A DNA stretch of 63,597 nucleotides from Phycisphaerales bacterium. GTDB taxonomy: Bacteria; Planctomycetota; Phycisphaerae; UBA1845. This document shows, piece by piece, positions 16,776 through 26,090 of this stretch (position 1 is its first letter; each line of letters opens with the position of its first letter). Below the pieces are notes generated by a model that made no database searches, was not told the DNA's origin, and worked only from the letters and a program-made list of their open reading frames with translations. Both the position numbers and the translations under genes were made by a program. The stretch is from the NCBI GenBank assembly GCA_013140575.1, contig JABFSN010000048.1, forward strand, positions 1 through 63,597, read 5' to 3'.

Positions 16776-19063
16776 GGGGGACCATGGCGTTTCCGGCGGC
16801 GATCAGCGTGGCGGCGGTGTGGGACGCGATCTGGCCGTACCTGCTGATTTTTGTGGGATTCAGCGCGGTGATCTTCGTTCACGAGCTGGGCCATTTTATG
16901 GCGGCGAAATGGGCGGGGGTGCGCGTGGAGCGGTTCGCGATCGGTTTCTTCCGGGAGGTGTTCGGGTTCACGTGGGGGGAAACGCGTTATTCGTTCAACA
17001 TTCTGCCGCTGGGCGGCTACGTGAAAATGCTGGGGCAGGAGGATTTCGACGACAAGGGCGAGGAGCTGGTGGTCCGGGACGATCCGCGCGCGTTCACCAA
17101 CAAGCCGGTGGGCAAGCGGATGATCATCGTGTCGGCCGGTGTGGTCATGAACATACTGTTCGCGGGGCTGATGTTCGTCATCGTGTTCATGCACGGCGTG
17201 GACGACGAGGTGACGACCATCGGCTACGTGGTACCGGAGTCGCCGGCGGCGCGGGCCGGTCTGCAGCCGGGAGACACGGTCAAGAAAATCAACGGGCGGG
17301 AGATTCGGGAATACGACGAGATCCGGTTCGCGATCATTCTATCCGAGCCGCACGACCCCATCGACATGGAGGTGGACCGCGGCGGGAAAACCATGAACAT
17401 CGCCGTGCAGCCGGAGCCCAATCAGCAGAGCAATCTGCTGCACGTGGGCATCGCACCCGCATCGACGCGGGAGGTGATGGCCGTTTTCGACGGCGACGCG
17501 GCGCAGAATGACCCGTCGAACGTCCGGCCCGGGGATGTGCTGGTCGAAATCGACGGGAAACCAGTTACCGACGAGACCGCCCGCCGGGGAATTGAACCGA
17601 TTCTACGGTCGCCGACGGGCGCGCCGTTGACGGGGTTCGTGGAACGCCGAAACGCGGCGAAGCCCGATGCTCCTGCGGAACGCGTGGCCGTCAAGATACC
17701 CAACGAGATGGTGATCGAGCCGAGCGAGCCGCTGAGCGACCAGTACACGCGAAACGTGCTGGGGTTGATACCGCTGGTCCGCGTGTCGCAGCTCGACGAG
17801 CGCGGGCGGGCGGCGTTGGCCGGTCTGGAAGAGGGGGACGTGATCACGCGGTTCGGGCCATACCATTATCCGACGCAGGCGGAGATCATCGAGGCGATCC
17901 GGGCGAGCGCGGCCCCGCCGGAGCCGGATGCAATGGCGTCGTGGCGGGACCGATTGTATCAGGCGGTCGCGGGATACGAGGAACGAAGCATCGCCGTTCG
18001 CGTGGAACGGAAGGGGCGCCGCGAGCCGATCTGGGTGGAACTGACGCCGAAATCGCAGGGGCCGAATCGCGACCCGTTGCCGGGGTTCATGCCCAATTTC
18101 ATCGCGGATGAGAATCTGCGGATCGCGGGCGTGGTGGAGACGATCCACGGCGTGGAGACGCCGGCCAAACGGGCGGGCATTCCCAAGGGGGCGGTCATCC
18201 GCGAGGTGAACGGGACGGCGGTGGGGCGATGGTACGAAGTGGCGGAGCAGTTCCGGCAGTCGGCGGGCAAAACCGTCTCGCTGGCGTATGAATCCGCGGC
18301 CGGTGAACGCGCGACGGTGGATGTTGAGGTGCCGCATTGTCTGCGGACCATGCTCGGTCTGACGACGGTGGCGAACATCATCGCGATCGACAATGAAAAG
18401 CTGGTTACGGTGCAGGGTCGCGAGCGGCGGGTGAAGCTGTCGGCCAACTATGCCTATGGTCTGTATCATCTGCTGAAAGACCGTTTGGACGAGAACGGCG
18501 GCAAGCCGACGACGGTGACCGTGCGCTATCAGGAGAGGCCGGGCGCGGACGAGTTGGAGCGCGACGTCACGGTATCGGCCGACATGGTCGATCCGTGGCT
18601 GGGGCGCATTCAGTACAAGCCGATCGTATTCATGCGGCCGCAGGTGCATTTGTTCAAGGCCGACGGTCCGATCGACGCGCTGGCCATCGGGGCGAAGAAG
18701 ACGGTCTATTTCGTGGTGCAGGTCTACACCATGATGCAGCGGATGATCTTTTCGCGAAGCCTGGGTCTGGAGCACATGTCCGGTCCGCTGGGGATCGTCA
18801 AGACGGGCGGCGACGTGGCGAGGGTGGGGTTTGTGCGTCTGTTGTTCTTCCTGGCAATCATCTCGGCCAACCTGGCGGTGATCAATTTCCTGCCGTTGCC
18901 GATCGTCGACGGCGGGCTGATGGTGTTTTTGATCATCGAGAAGATCAAGGGCTCGCCGGTCAGCCTGAAGATCCAGGTGGCCACGCAGATGATCGGCCTG
19001 TGCCTGCTGGGCGCGGCGTTTTTGTTTGTGACGTTCAACGACGTGGTTCGGCTGTGGGGATAG
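16760..19063 (+). CDS. rseP: Site-2 protease (RseP family) with four PDZ-like domains
   Basis: Membrane zinc metalloprotease that performs intramembrane cleavage, normally of an anti-sigma factor. The zinc-binding HELGH is at about residues 41-45 in the first TM helix, and the second conserved motif is NFLPLPIVDGGLMV near the C-terminus. At 767 residues it is far longer than the usual 420-450. The extra length is periplasmic and contains four PDZ-like repeats, recognised by ESPAARAGLQPGDTVKKING, NVRPGDVLVEIDGKPV, GRAALAGLEEGDVITRFG and TPAKRAGIPKGAVIREVNG. The start at 16760 has GGAGG upstream and overlaps the end of dxr. Planctomycete relatives with extended PDZ sections exist, so this may be a group feature. 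Confidence 0.93.
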   Translation: MHGLLGGTMAFPAAISVAAVWDAIWPYLLIFVGFSAVIFVHELGHFMAAKWAGVRVERFAIGFFREVFGFTWGETRYSFNILPLGGYVKMLGQEDFDDKGEELVVRDDPRAFTNKPVGKRMIIVSAGVVMNILFAGLMFVIVFMHGVDDEVTTIGYVVPESPAARAGLQPGDTVKKINGREIREYDEIRFAIILSEPHDPIDMEVDRGGKTMNIAVQPEPNQQSNLLHVGIAPASTREVMAVFDGDAAQNDPSNVRPGDVLVEIDGKPVTDETARRGIEPILRSPTGAPLTGFVERRNAAKPDAPAERVAVKIPNEMVIEPSEPLSDQYTRNVLGLIPLVRVSQLDERGRAALAGLEEGDVITRFGPYHYPTQAEIIEAIRASAAPPEPDAMASWRDRLYQAVAGYEERSIAVRVERKGRREPIWVELTPKSQGPNRDPLPGFMPNFIADENLRIAGVVETIHGVETPAKRAGIPKGAVIREVNGTAVGRWYEVAEQFRQSAGKTVSLAYESAAGERATVDVEVPHCLRTMLGLTTVANIIAIDNEKLVTVQGRERRVKLSANYAYGLYHLLKDRLDENGGKPTTVTVRYQERPGADELERDVTVSADMVDPWLGRIQYKPIVFMRPQVHLFKADGPIDALAIGAKKTVYFVVQVYTMMQRMIFSRSLGLEHMSGPLGIVKTGGDVARVGFVRLLFFLAIISANLAVINFLPLPIVDGGLMVFLIIEKIKGSPVSLKIQVATQMIGLCLLGAAFLFVTFNDVVRLWG

Positions 19064-19088
19064 CCGATAGTCCGGGATGTCGGCCGAA

Positions 19089-19466
19089 TCAAGGCTCGTC
19101 ATCGACAAGCGGCGGTCGTCGAACGCGCAGGCGGCCCGGTTCGGCAACGGCGACACATCCGGTCAGGGATGCCAGGTCGGTCTCGCGCACGAATCGTTCG
19201 ACCATCGAATTGACCGACATCGGTCCGAAACTGCGCGGACGAAAGAGCACGATTCCGGGATGGCGGCCGGGCGCGTATTTCCGCAGATCGGCAAATTCAA
19301 GGTCCAGGGTCAACAGCACACGGCGCTCGGAGGCGGCGGCTGCGGCTACTACGTGATCGGGTTGGGACAACAAGCCCTCGTCTTCCACTGTGATCGCGTC
19401 GTGTCCGAGCGCTGCGAGGAGCGTCTTCAGATGCCGCGAGAGGTTCTCGTCCAGCTTGAAGTTCAT
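19089..19466 (-). CDS. DUF5615 PIN-like toxin
   Basis: A 125-residue protein with a PIN-like fold: FKLDENLSRHLKTLLAALGHDA at the start, then ERRVLLTLDLEFADLRKY with the acidic residues expected for the Mg-dependent RNase site, and GIVLFRPRS. DUF5615 proteins are predicted to be ribonuclease toxins related to VapC/Mut7-C. It overlaps the upstream DUF433 gene by 4 bp (ATGA), the usual antitoxin-toxin order. The far C-terminus is Arg/Pro-rich. Good candidate for a type II toxin-antitoxin module. Confidence 0.85.
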   Translation of the reverse strand: MNFKLDENLSRHLKTLLAALGHDAITVEDEGLLSQPDHVVAAAAASERRVLLTLDLEFADLRKYAPGRHPGIVLFRPRSFGPMSVNSMVERFVRETDLASLTGCVAVAEPGRLRVRRPPLVDDEP

Positions 19467-19705
19467 CGCGAGGGCGACAACTTCCAGATGTTTTCGCGGG
19501 CCATTTCCGCGGCATAGGCGGCCGCGGCATGAACGTCGTCAAGCGTCAAAGACGGGTAATGGTCGATGATGTCGGCGGTGGACAGTCCCTCGGCCAATGC
19601 GTCCAGAATGATGGCGATATAAATCCGCGTCCCCCGTATGCACGGCTTCCCGGCGCAGATTTCGGGATCGACCACGACGCGATCCAGCAAGTCCTGGTGG
19701 TTCAT
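19463..19705 (-). CDS. DUF433 antitoxin-like protein
   Basis: An 80-residue protein of the DUF433 family. The signature RVVVDPEICAGKPCIRGTRIYI followed by EGLSTADIIDHYPSLTLDDVHAAAAYA marks a winged-helix DNA-binding domain. The partner DUF5615 toxin starts on its stop codon. In known pairs this protein is the antitoxin and probably represses its own promoter; autoregulation is an inference here. The ATG is at 19705. No operator-like palindrome was identified upstream. Confidence 0.88.
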   Translation of the reverse strand: MNHQDLLDRVVVDPEICAGKPCIRGTRIYIAIILDALAEGLSTADIIDHYPSLTLDDVHAAAAYAAEMARENIWKLSPSR

Positions 19706-19875
19706 TCAGCCGGCCCTCAAATCGGATGACCATCGTTCATCACGCAATTCATCGCCCGATCCATCGTTCATAGTAACAAAATCAGGTCGTGACGGCAATC
19801 GAATCCGCGGCGTCCAGACCCTCTAAAAACCACGGCGTCATCCCGTCCGCCGACCGGATAAACGAAGACGCTGGG

Positions 19876-20919
19876 CTACCAAATCAGATAACCGATCAGC
19901 CAGACGAAGGTCAACGGCGTTCCAATTCCCATGATGGCCAGCGAGACGATGGCCGCCGTTCGATGGTAAAACAACGCGCGCCCCCGATCGCTACAGACGA
20001 CGCGAATCGGTCCAATCGCGGACGCCATTGCCCACCAGCCAACCGTGACAACGATGGCAGACATGACAAACCACGGGAGCACGATTTCTTCCGGAATCGG
20101 AACGATCGCGGTTTGAGCAGCCGCGAGAATCCATACGGCCCCAAACCAAGCCCACGACGCCAGACCCAACGGTACGGCGGTAAGCGTCCACGCCGTTCGC
20201 ACTGAACGGCGGAAATCGGGAAGCTCCGGCTGCCAAGCCGGGCGTCGGGCAGCAACCTGCGCCGTCCGTTTTGTCGGAAGGTATCCCAATAGGGTGACCA
20301 ATATCGGCATGCATCCACAGAAGAACGTAAAAGGGCTGAAGAATTCGGGCACGCCAAGTCCCATCGTCAGACGTTCGCGTTCGACGTCCCATTTCCACGT
20401 CGCGGGTGGTCCGACGAAAAACCCGTGTCGAAACAGGTGGAGATTATGGTCAAACACGTGATCCGTCTCCTTGTTCGTTTGAACGCGGAGCACTTTTCGT
20501 GACGGATCGGTTCGCTCGTAAAACCGGGTAGTCGTAACATAGTCGACGGTAACGAAACAACCGAGAGCCACTGAAAGGAACGACAACAGCGCCGGCAAAT
20601 AGAGCCAGCGCCATTCGCGGCGGCGGGCGATGCGGGTCGAGGCATCATCCGAAAGACAGTAGAGCAACCCGGCGGGCGCCTTGCGTGGTCGAACGAAGAA
20701 TTGCCACGCGGCCACCCGGGTGGCGAACCAGCTCCGTACATCGGTCTCGTCAATGCCGGGTTGACGCAATCGGCCGCATTCGGGACAGGGTCGTGGAAGC
20801 GTCAGCCCGGACAGGTCGTATCCGCAGGCGAAACAGAACGGTCGCCCCCGCGAGACGGATTCGGCGGAAGGCGGCACGTGGGAATCGGCAGTGATCGGCA
20901 CGACTAGCACGATAGGCAT
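19876..20919 (-). CDS. Membrane protein with N-terminal zinc ribbon, function unknown
   Basis: A 347-residue protein. Residues 28-52 contain CFACGYDLSGL and RPCPECG, a zinc ribbon that is common at the start of membrane proteins in Planctomycetes. Five or so hydrophobic segments follow, including YLPALLSFLSVALGCFVTV, FFCGCMPILVTLLGYL, WTLTAVPLGLASWAW, LPWFVMSAIVVTVGWW and IVSLAIMGIGTPLTFVWLI. No enzyme motif is seen. It lies alone between the toxin-antitoxin pair and a divergent polytopic protein; its role is unknown. Confidence 0.75.
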   Translation of the reverse strand: MPIVLVVPITADSHVPPSAESVSRGRPFCFACGYDLSGLTLPRPCPECGRLRQPGIDETDVRSWFATRVAAWQFFVRPRKAPAGLLYCLSDDASTRIARRREWRWLYLPALLSFLSVALGCFVTVDYVTTTRFYERTDPSRKVLRVQTNKETDHVFDHNLHLFRHGFFVGPPATWKWDVERERLTMGLGVPEFFSPFTFFCGCMPILVTLLGYLPTKRTAQVAARRPAWQPELPDFRRSVRTAWTLTAVPLGLASWAWFGAVWILAAAQTAIVPIPEEIVLPWFVMSAIVVTVGWWAMASAIGPIRVVCSDRGRALFYHRTAAIVSLAIMGIGTPLTFVWLIGYLIW

Positions 20920-21125
20920 TATGCACGGGAATGACCGCCCGACGCCACACGCGTTAAATCGGCGGCGGCACCGTTGCTGAAAACCAATCCGGAGGTTTGA
21001 ATGGTTCCGGGCTGGCTGATCGGACGAGTGGCATTCGAATCGGTTGGCGAATGGACTAAAGCGGCCAGCCGCGTCGTCGAGGCGTCGGCGACGATTCAGC
21101 AGGCGTGCGACGGCATGGCGCCCCC

Positions 21126-22904
21126 ATGATCAGCAGGTGCGACGACGAGGCGGGCGCAGATGAAACCGAGCGCGGCGGCGCACGGTACCGGGCGATTCTG
21201 GCGCCGATCGCCGTGACGCTGGTCGCGGCCGCGTGGTGGGTGGCGTGGCACCCCACGGAGTTCGGGCAGCAGGATCAGGCCATTTTTCTGCCGCATGTCT
21301 ACCGGGCGATGGACCCGGGCTACCTTCCGCACGACGAGTTCCTAAACGAAGGCCCGCAGCACATTGCCTTCACCCATGTGGCGGCGTTTCTCGCGCGATT
21401 CATGTCCATTGAGCGGGCGATGTACGTTCTCCGCATCGTGCAGGTGCTGGGGGTGTTCACCGTCCTGATGGCCGGTTGCCACATCTTGTTCCGCCGGCCG
21501 TTGCGCACGTTCATCATCGCCACGATTCTTTTCAATCACCGCCTGTTTCAATCAGTCGAGGGCTATTACTTCTTCACGCCCTTCGCGGGACCGGTCCCGT
21601 TGGCGTGGGCGGCGGCGATCGGCGCGTTCCTGGCTGCGATGCGAGGCCGCGTCGTCTGGTCCGCGGGACTGTTGGCCGTCGGGACGTTGTTTCATCCGCT
21701 GATCGGCGGACAGACGCTGGTGGGCATCGCCGCCGCCCAGCTTTTGACGCGGGGTTCGCGGCCCGCGGGACGAACCGTGTCGGCATTGATCGTGCTCTCC
21801 GTGGCGTTCGTCGGCGGCGCCCTGCCGTTGATTCTGCGGGATCTGCGCCTTTCGTCGAGTGGCATGACCGGCGAGCAGTTTGTCCACGTGCTATGCCATA
21901 TTCGGCACCCCCAACACACCATCATTACTTCGTTCGGCACGATGCGCCTGATCCGCCTGGCGATGACCCTCTCGACCGCGATCGTGTGGCTGCTGTGGCT
22001 GCGGCGGCGCGACGATGTCGCATCGCGCGGCGCCGTCGCCCATCTCGCAGGCTTGTACCTCGGGCTGATCGTCACCGCCGTCGCCGGGTTCGTACTCATT
22101 GAATGGCTGCCGACGGTCATCGGGGCCAAGCTCTATCCGTACCGATGCCTCGTGTATTTCGAGATCTTCGGCGCCCTTTGCGCCGCGTCGGTGCTCGGGG
22201 ACGGCGCCGGCAATATCCAGGCGGCGCGGGAACGCGGGCCGGCGGGCTGGTTGGGACTGGCATCGGTCGCGGCCGCAGCGCTGGCGTTGGCGTTCGCCTG
22301 GGTGATAAGGCCCGCGGTCGGCACGATCACGTTTCAGTTGACGGCCGCTCCGATTCTGCTCGCGGTTTGGGGGCTGACGTCATTCGTCCGGGGGCGTCCG
22401 CTGTTCGTAAGCGGGCTCGTGACGACGCTCGCCGTGGGCGTTCTTTTGACCGACCGTGCGGCGATCGGCGGCCGGCTCGGGCAACGACTATGGACGGCCC
22501 ATTGGAATCAGATTCCGGCTGCCGTCATGGAGGCCTACCTGTTTATTCGAGACCATTGCCCACCGGACGCCACGTACATGATCGGGCCGAACATCGACGA
22601 ATTCCGTGCGTTCGCCCGCCGCCGGCCCTATTTCGATTTCAAATGCTTCCCATTCAGCGAATGGGGTGCCGAACAGTGGTATCGAAGCTATCTCGAAATG
22701 CCCGGCGCGGACCGGCCCCTGACCGAGCTGTTCGACCTCGGCGCGCGCAAGCATGTCGACTATCTGATGCTCCGATTCGACTCGCCCCGGCAGCGCGAGG
22801 AATTCATTCGCGACGTGCAGCCGTACGCGGAGCGGCTCGGCGCCAGGAGCATATTCTTCAACGGAGAATGCGCGGTCTTCCAATTCAACCGACCACCGGG
22901 ATAA
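21126..22904 (+). CDS. Polytopic membrane protein, glycosyltransferase-C-like, function unknown
   Basis: A 592-residue protein with about 10-12 hydrophobic helices after a short charged N-terminus. The first extracytoplasmic loop is WHPTEFGQQDQAIFLPHVYR, whose acidic/aromatic pattern is reminiscent of the first loop of GT-C enzymes, but a convincing DxD or DDE motif is absent. The C-terminal 180 residues are soluble (HCPPDATYMIGPNIDEFRAF; RRPYFDFKCFPFSEWGAEQW). I do not recognise a characterised family. It is followed closely by convergent lpxA. The start at 21126 (MISRCDDEAG) and an ATG 21 bases earlier are both possible. Confidence 0.7.
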   Translation: MISRCDDEAGADETERGGARYRAILAPIAVTLVAAAWWVAWHPTEFGQQDQAIFLPHVYRAMDPGYLPHDEFLNEGPQHIAFTHVAAFLARFMSIERAMYVLRIVQVLGVFTVLMAGCHILFRRPLRTFIIATILFNHRLFQSVEGYYFFTPFAGPVPLAWAAAIGAFLAAMRGRVVWSAGLLAVGTLFHPLIGGQTLVGIAAAQLLTRGSRPAGRTVSALIVLSVAFVGGALPLILRDLRLSSSGMTGEQFVHVLCHIRHPQHTIITSFGTMRLIRLAMTLSTAIVWLLWLRRRDDVASRGAVAHLAGLYLGLIVTAVAGFVLIEWLPTVIGAKLYPYRCLVYFEIFGALCAASVLGDGAGNIQAARERGPAGWLGLASVAAAALALAFAWVIRPAVGTITFQLTAAPILLAVWGLTSFVRGRPLFVSGLVTTLAVGVLLTDRAAIGGRLGQRLWTAHWNQIPAAVMEAYLFIRDHCPPDATYMIGPNIDEFRAFARRRPYFDFKCFPFSEWGAEQWYRSYLEMPGADRPLTELFDLGARKHVDYLMLRFDSPRQREEFIRDVQPYAERLGARSIFFNGECAVFQFNRPPG

Positions 22905-22955
22905 CCGATTGGCGGCCGACGCGGCACGAGCGCGGAGCATCAGGTGGTCGCCCGT

Positions 22956-23774
22956 TCACTCGCCGGCGGCGACGCCGGAGGCATCGGCGTCGAGCGTGCG
23001 CCGGCGTCCGCCGGCGATTCCGCGTTTGGACGGTTGACGGAGGAACTCGACGATGCGCCGCCCGGCGGGCGTGGTGACGGCGTCGGCCAAGGCGTCGGCC
23101 GCCGCGCGAAACATCATCCCGGAGCGGTACAAGATGCGGAAGGCGTTCTTAACGTCGCGTCGTTCGTCGGCGGTCATGCCGGCGCGGCGCATTCCGACGA
23201 CGTTCACGCCGACGCAATTTCCGGAGTCGTCGGTCATGAAGAACGGAGGCACGTCCATGCGCACCCGCGACCCGCCGGCGATCATAACCAGCTCTCCGAT
23301 TCGCGCGAACTGATGCACGCCCGCGATGCCGCCAATGAAGGCGTTCGCGCCCATCTCGACGTAGCCGGCCAGCAACGCCCCGTTGACCATCTTGACGCCG
23401 TCGCCGACCCGGCAGTTGTGACCGATGTGGGCGTTGGCCATCATCATGCAGTTGCGGCCGACGGTTGTTTCCGTGCCCGGCTTCGTTCCGCGGTGAATGC
23501 TGGCGCCTTCGCGGATGATGCACCCGTCGCCAATTCGGCAAAAGGTTTCGGACCCGTCGTAGGACACGTCCTGCGGCAGGTGACCGATGACCGCGCCAGG
23601 ATGCACCTGGCAATCGGCGCCGATCGTCGTCCAGCCGGTCAGATAGGCATGGGGGTAGATGACGGTTCGCGGTCCGATTCGCACGCGGCCGGCGATGACG
23701 GCGTAGGGGCCGATCTCGGCCGACGGGTCGATTTCGGCGTTGGGGTCGATGATGGCCGTGGGGTGGATGGGCAT
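22956..23774 (-). CDS. lpxA: Acyl-[ACP]--UDP-N-acetylglucosamine O-acyltransferase
   Basis: First enzyme of lipid A synthesis, acylating UDP-GlcNAc in the cytoplasm. The left-handed beta-helix hexapeptide repeats begin at residue 2 (IHPTAIIDPNAEIDPSAEIG) and continue to about 190. The catalytic His is expected in the NAHIGHNCRVGDGV region, and the segment IGGIAGVHQFARIGELVMIA is the LpxA-type HQF signature. The C-terminal domain (LYRSGMMFRAAADAL) is helical as in the family; 272 residues is slightly longer than usual. No other lpx genes are adjacent, so lipid A genes are dispersed. Presence implies an LPS-type outer membrane. Confidence 0.93.
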   Translation of the reverse strand: MPIHPTAIIDPNAEIDPSAEIGPYAVIAGRVRIGPRTVIYPHAYLTGWTTIGADCQVHPGAVIGHLPQDVSYDGSETFCRIGDGCIIREGASIHRGTKPGTETTVGRNCMMMANAHIGHNCRVGDGVKMVNGALLAGYVEMGANAFIGGIAGVHQFARIGELVMIAGGSRVRMDVPPFFMTDDSGNCVGVNVVGMRRAGMTADERRDVKNAFRILYRSGMMFRAAADALADAVTTPAGRRIVEFLRQPSKRGIAGGRRRTLDADASGVAAGE

Positions 23775-24047
23775 GGTGCGACGGTGTGGGCCAAACGCCT
23801 CGCCGATCGCGCCGGACGGCGTCCGCCGCAGTCCATCTGGTGTTCGGCGCGCCCGACTATTGCCGGCAAGCGGCGATTACGAGCGTAGGCTCTCGGGCGG
23901 TTATGGTCAATCGTCGCCGGTCCGTTGACCCGCCGCGTCGGCGTTGGTCGGGCGAGGAGAAATTCCGGCTGACTAACCCGGCGTCGGGTCGGGTGTCTGA
24001 TCGGTACCATCCGTGGGTTGCGGATCGTGAATTGAAAGGAACCGGGA

Positions 24048-24296
24048 ATGAACGGGACACGGCGGGCGGTTTTAGGGGTTGTGGCAGGCGCGTGGTGCGC
24101 GGCCGCATCGGGGTGCATCGGGGTTTGGGCCACCGAGAACCGGTTTGGCGCCAACTCCGATGTGGTGGCGGTGGACGGACAGGTGTACATCGTCGATAAG
24201 TCGACGGGGCGGATCGGCCTGGTGGATGTTTCCCAGGCGGAGCCTTGGAAGCCGCATGATCCGAAACATCATGATGACGAGCACGACGACGAATAG
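24048..24296 (+). CDS. Small predicted lipoprotein
   Basis: An 82-residue protein. The N-terminus has RR, then a hydrophobic stretch VLGVVAGAWC and a lipobox ending AASGC, so cleavage and lipidation at that Cys is predicted. The mature part is short: ANSDVVAVDGQVYIVDKSTG, a beta-hairpin-like segment, then a His/Asp-rich tail DPKHHDDEHDDE that might bind metal. No known family. An AAAGGAA sequence precedes the ATG. It is monocistronic, with a palindromic repeat just downstream. Confidence 0.65.
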   Translation: MNGTRRAVLGVVAGAWCAAASGCIGVWATENRFGANSDVVAVDGQVYIVDKSTGRIGLVDVSQAEPWKPHDPKHHDDEHDDE

Positions 24297-24317
24297 TATT
24301 TGTGTTTGACGTATGCC

Positions 24318-24440
24318 GCTCGTTTCAGGGAACCAGGCGCAAGCCCGGTGATGGAAGACCGAAGGCGCCCTGCGTCTTGAGCCTCCGCGGGCTTGCGCCC
24401 GCGGCTCTGATTCGGAGTGCCCCAAGCTCAACACGTACCG
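24318..24440. repeat. Palindromic repeat of GGGCTTGCGCCCG type
   Basis: CCGCGGGCTTGCGCCCGCGG near 24390 and a partner GGCGCAAGCCCGG near 24333. Similar 'GCAAGCCC' palindromes recur at about 36713-36745 and 44892-44950, next to GCGCCCGGTGCTCTG. Confidence 0.6.
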
Positions 24441-24453
24441 GGCAGTTTATTCG

Positions 24454-25173
24454 TCAATCGTCGGAGTGAACCGGCGCGGCGAATCCACGGGCTTCGTGAA
24501 TAAGGCGGATCGATTGCCGGACGCCGTCGAAACGCGGATGGATGCGGAGCGCCCGCCGGAGGCTGGCCAATGCCTCGCCATAGCGACCGGAATCGGCGTA
24601 GGACCGCCCCATCCCGGCGTGGGCGGCAAAATGGCAGGGGTTCAATTCGGACGCCTTCTGGAAATCGTCAATCGCGCCCCGGCCGTCCCCCATCAGATGG
24701 CGGGCCAATCCCCGCTGATGGTAGGCCTCGGGAAAGCGGGGATGCTGTTCAATGACCCCGTCGAGCGTGGCGACGGCCGCGTCATAGCGTTCCTCGGCCA
24801 TTAGTTCCACCGCGTCGGTCACGTGCCGGCGGGCCCCGGCCCCGGCGGCGTTGAACCAGCTCCGCCATAACGCGTCTTCCGCGGCCGCGGCGACGCCGGG
24901 ATCGTCGTGCGATAACGCCCCCGTCAAGGTCAGCACGCCGGCCTCGCCGCCCACCACGCCGAGGCAGTACGCCGCGGTACGCGCGGATTCGACCTCGTCG
25001 CCGTGAATGAGCCGGGTGAGCGAGGACAGATTCCAATTGAGTTGCAGGTATCTGCGAAGGCCGATTTCGTCAGCGTCGGCGACGAACGATTTCACCGCGG
25101 CCACGAATGAATGGCAGGACTGGTTGGCCGGGAAGGGGAGCAATCGGTCGGCTTCGGCACGATGACCGGGCAT
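24454..25173 (-). CDS. HEAT/TPR repeat protein
   Basis: A 239-residue soluble protein of two helical repeat types. Residues about 50-110 look like HEAT repeats (ARTAAYCLGVVGGEAGVLTL; DDPGVAAAAEDALWRSW). Residues about 125-230 are three TPRs: YDAAVATLDGVIEQHPRFPEA, GRGAIDDFQKASELNPCHFAA and YGEALASLRRALRIHPRF. No signal peptide is visible. It is probably a scaffold; the partner is not evident from the neighbourhood, where a small membrane protein gene diverges. Confidence 0.8.
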   Translation of the reverse strand: MPGHRAEADRLLPFPANQSCHSFVAAVKSFVADADEIGLRRYLQLNWNLSSLTRLIHGDEVESARTAAYCLGVVGGEAGVLTLTGALSHDDPGVAAAAEDALWRSWFNAAGAGARRHVTDAVELMAEERYDAAVATLDGVIEQHPRFPEAYHQRGLARHLMGDGRGAIDDFQKASELNPCHFAAHAGMGRSYADSGRYGEALASLRRALRIHPRFDGVRQSIRLIHEARGFAAPVHSDD

Positions 25174-25429
25174 AACAAGAACACCCTTCGAGTTTGGCGA
25201 TCGTTGCAGCCTGTTGGATCCTTCCCTTGCAATCTTATGCCGCCGTCAGCGTGGAAGTCAAACCTGGGAACGCCGACGCCGGCCGGTCGCCCTTGCACTC
25301 AAACCCTTGTCGCACCACGATATCGGCTCGTTTCAAGCGGCCCTTGGCTCGGGGCGGCGGAATTTCCGACAATTCCGGGTGAAGCGGTCGGCAGTCATCG
25401 CCGGCCATCCGCAGAAAGCGCAGCCCGCC

Positions 25430-26038
25430 ATGCCGAATCGCGTGTTACGAGCAACCGAACACCTGGCCACGCTTCCGGTGTCGCGGGGGCGGGCGCTGGA
25501 GCGGGCGGCGTTGCGCATGGCGCCCGGAGCGGCGCTCGTTTTCATGGGGCTGAACGGAATCAGCGAGCTTAACTTCGCATCGTCGCCGACGACCAATCGA
25601 ATCACCGAGTATGCGTTTTTCGCGATTCTGGCGCCGATGACCGGCGTCGGATTGACGCTGACATTGACCGGCACTCGCTGGGCGTTGTTGGCGTTGTGGC
25701 CGGGGCCGTTGGGAATCTTCGGGGATCGGGGTGGACTGACGTTTCGATTGGGGCCGATGGGGCGTCGCCGGTTTGACATCGGCGGACTGGACGTGACCTA
25801 TCCGTTCGAGCGGTCGCTCGACACCGACGATCCCGAAGCGGTCTACGAATCGCTCATCGATCCACAAATCCAGATGGCGGAGATGCTGCCGCGCATCGGT
25901 CACCCCGACGCCGACGAACCGTTGGAGCGGCGCATTCTGCGGTTCGTACGCATGAACGAACGCCGGACGGCCAACGCCCTACGCCCGTTCATCGAATTCG
26001 TCCGGCGCGATCGTCCCGCGCCAAGTTCCGATGAATGA
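25430..26038 (+). CDS. Membrane-anchored protein of unknown function
   Basis: A 202-residue protein with two hydrophobic helices, MAPGAALVFMGLNGISEL and YAFFAILAPMTGVGLTLTL, then a second stretch ALLALWPGPLGIFGD. The C-terminal half is soluble and acidic (DTDDPEAVYESLIDPQIQMAEMLP split: DTDDPEAVYESLI, DPQIQMAEMLP). I do not recognise a family. The start at 25430 is chosen because the in-frame sequence upstream has no ribosome-binding site. The gene converges with the M14 carboxypeptidase gene. Confidence 0.6.
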   Translation: MPNRVLRATEHLATLPVSRGRALERAALRMAPGAALVFMGLNGISELNFASSPTTNRITEYAFFAILAPMTGVGLTLTLTGTRWALLALWPGPLGIFGDRGGLTFRLGPMGRRRFDIGGLDVTYPFERSLDTDDPEAVYESLIDPQIQMAEMLPRIGHPDADEPLERRILRFVRMNERRTANALRPFIEFVRRDRPAPSSDE

Positions 26039-26090
26039 CGGACGGGCGGCGATTCTCGAACTTCGCGGCGTGTCGGCGACGGCGGTCGGT

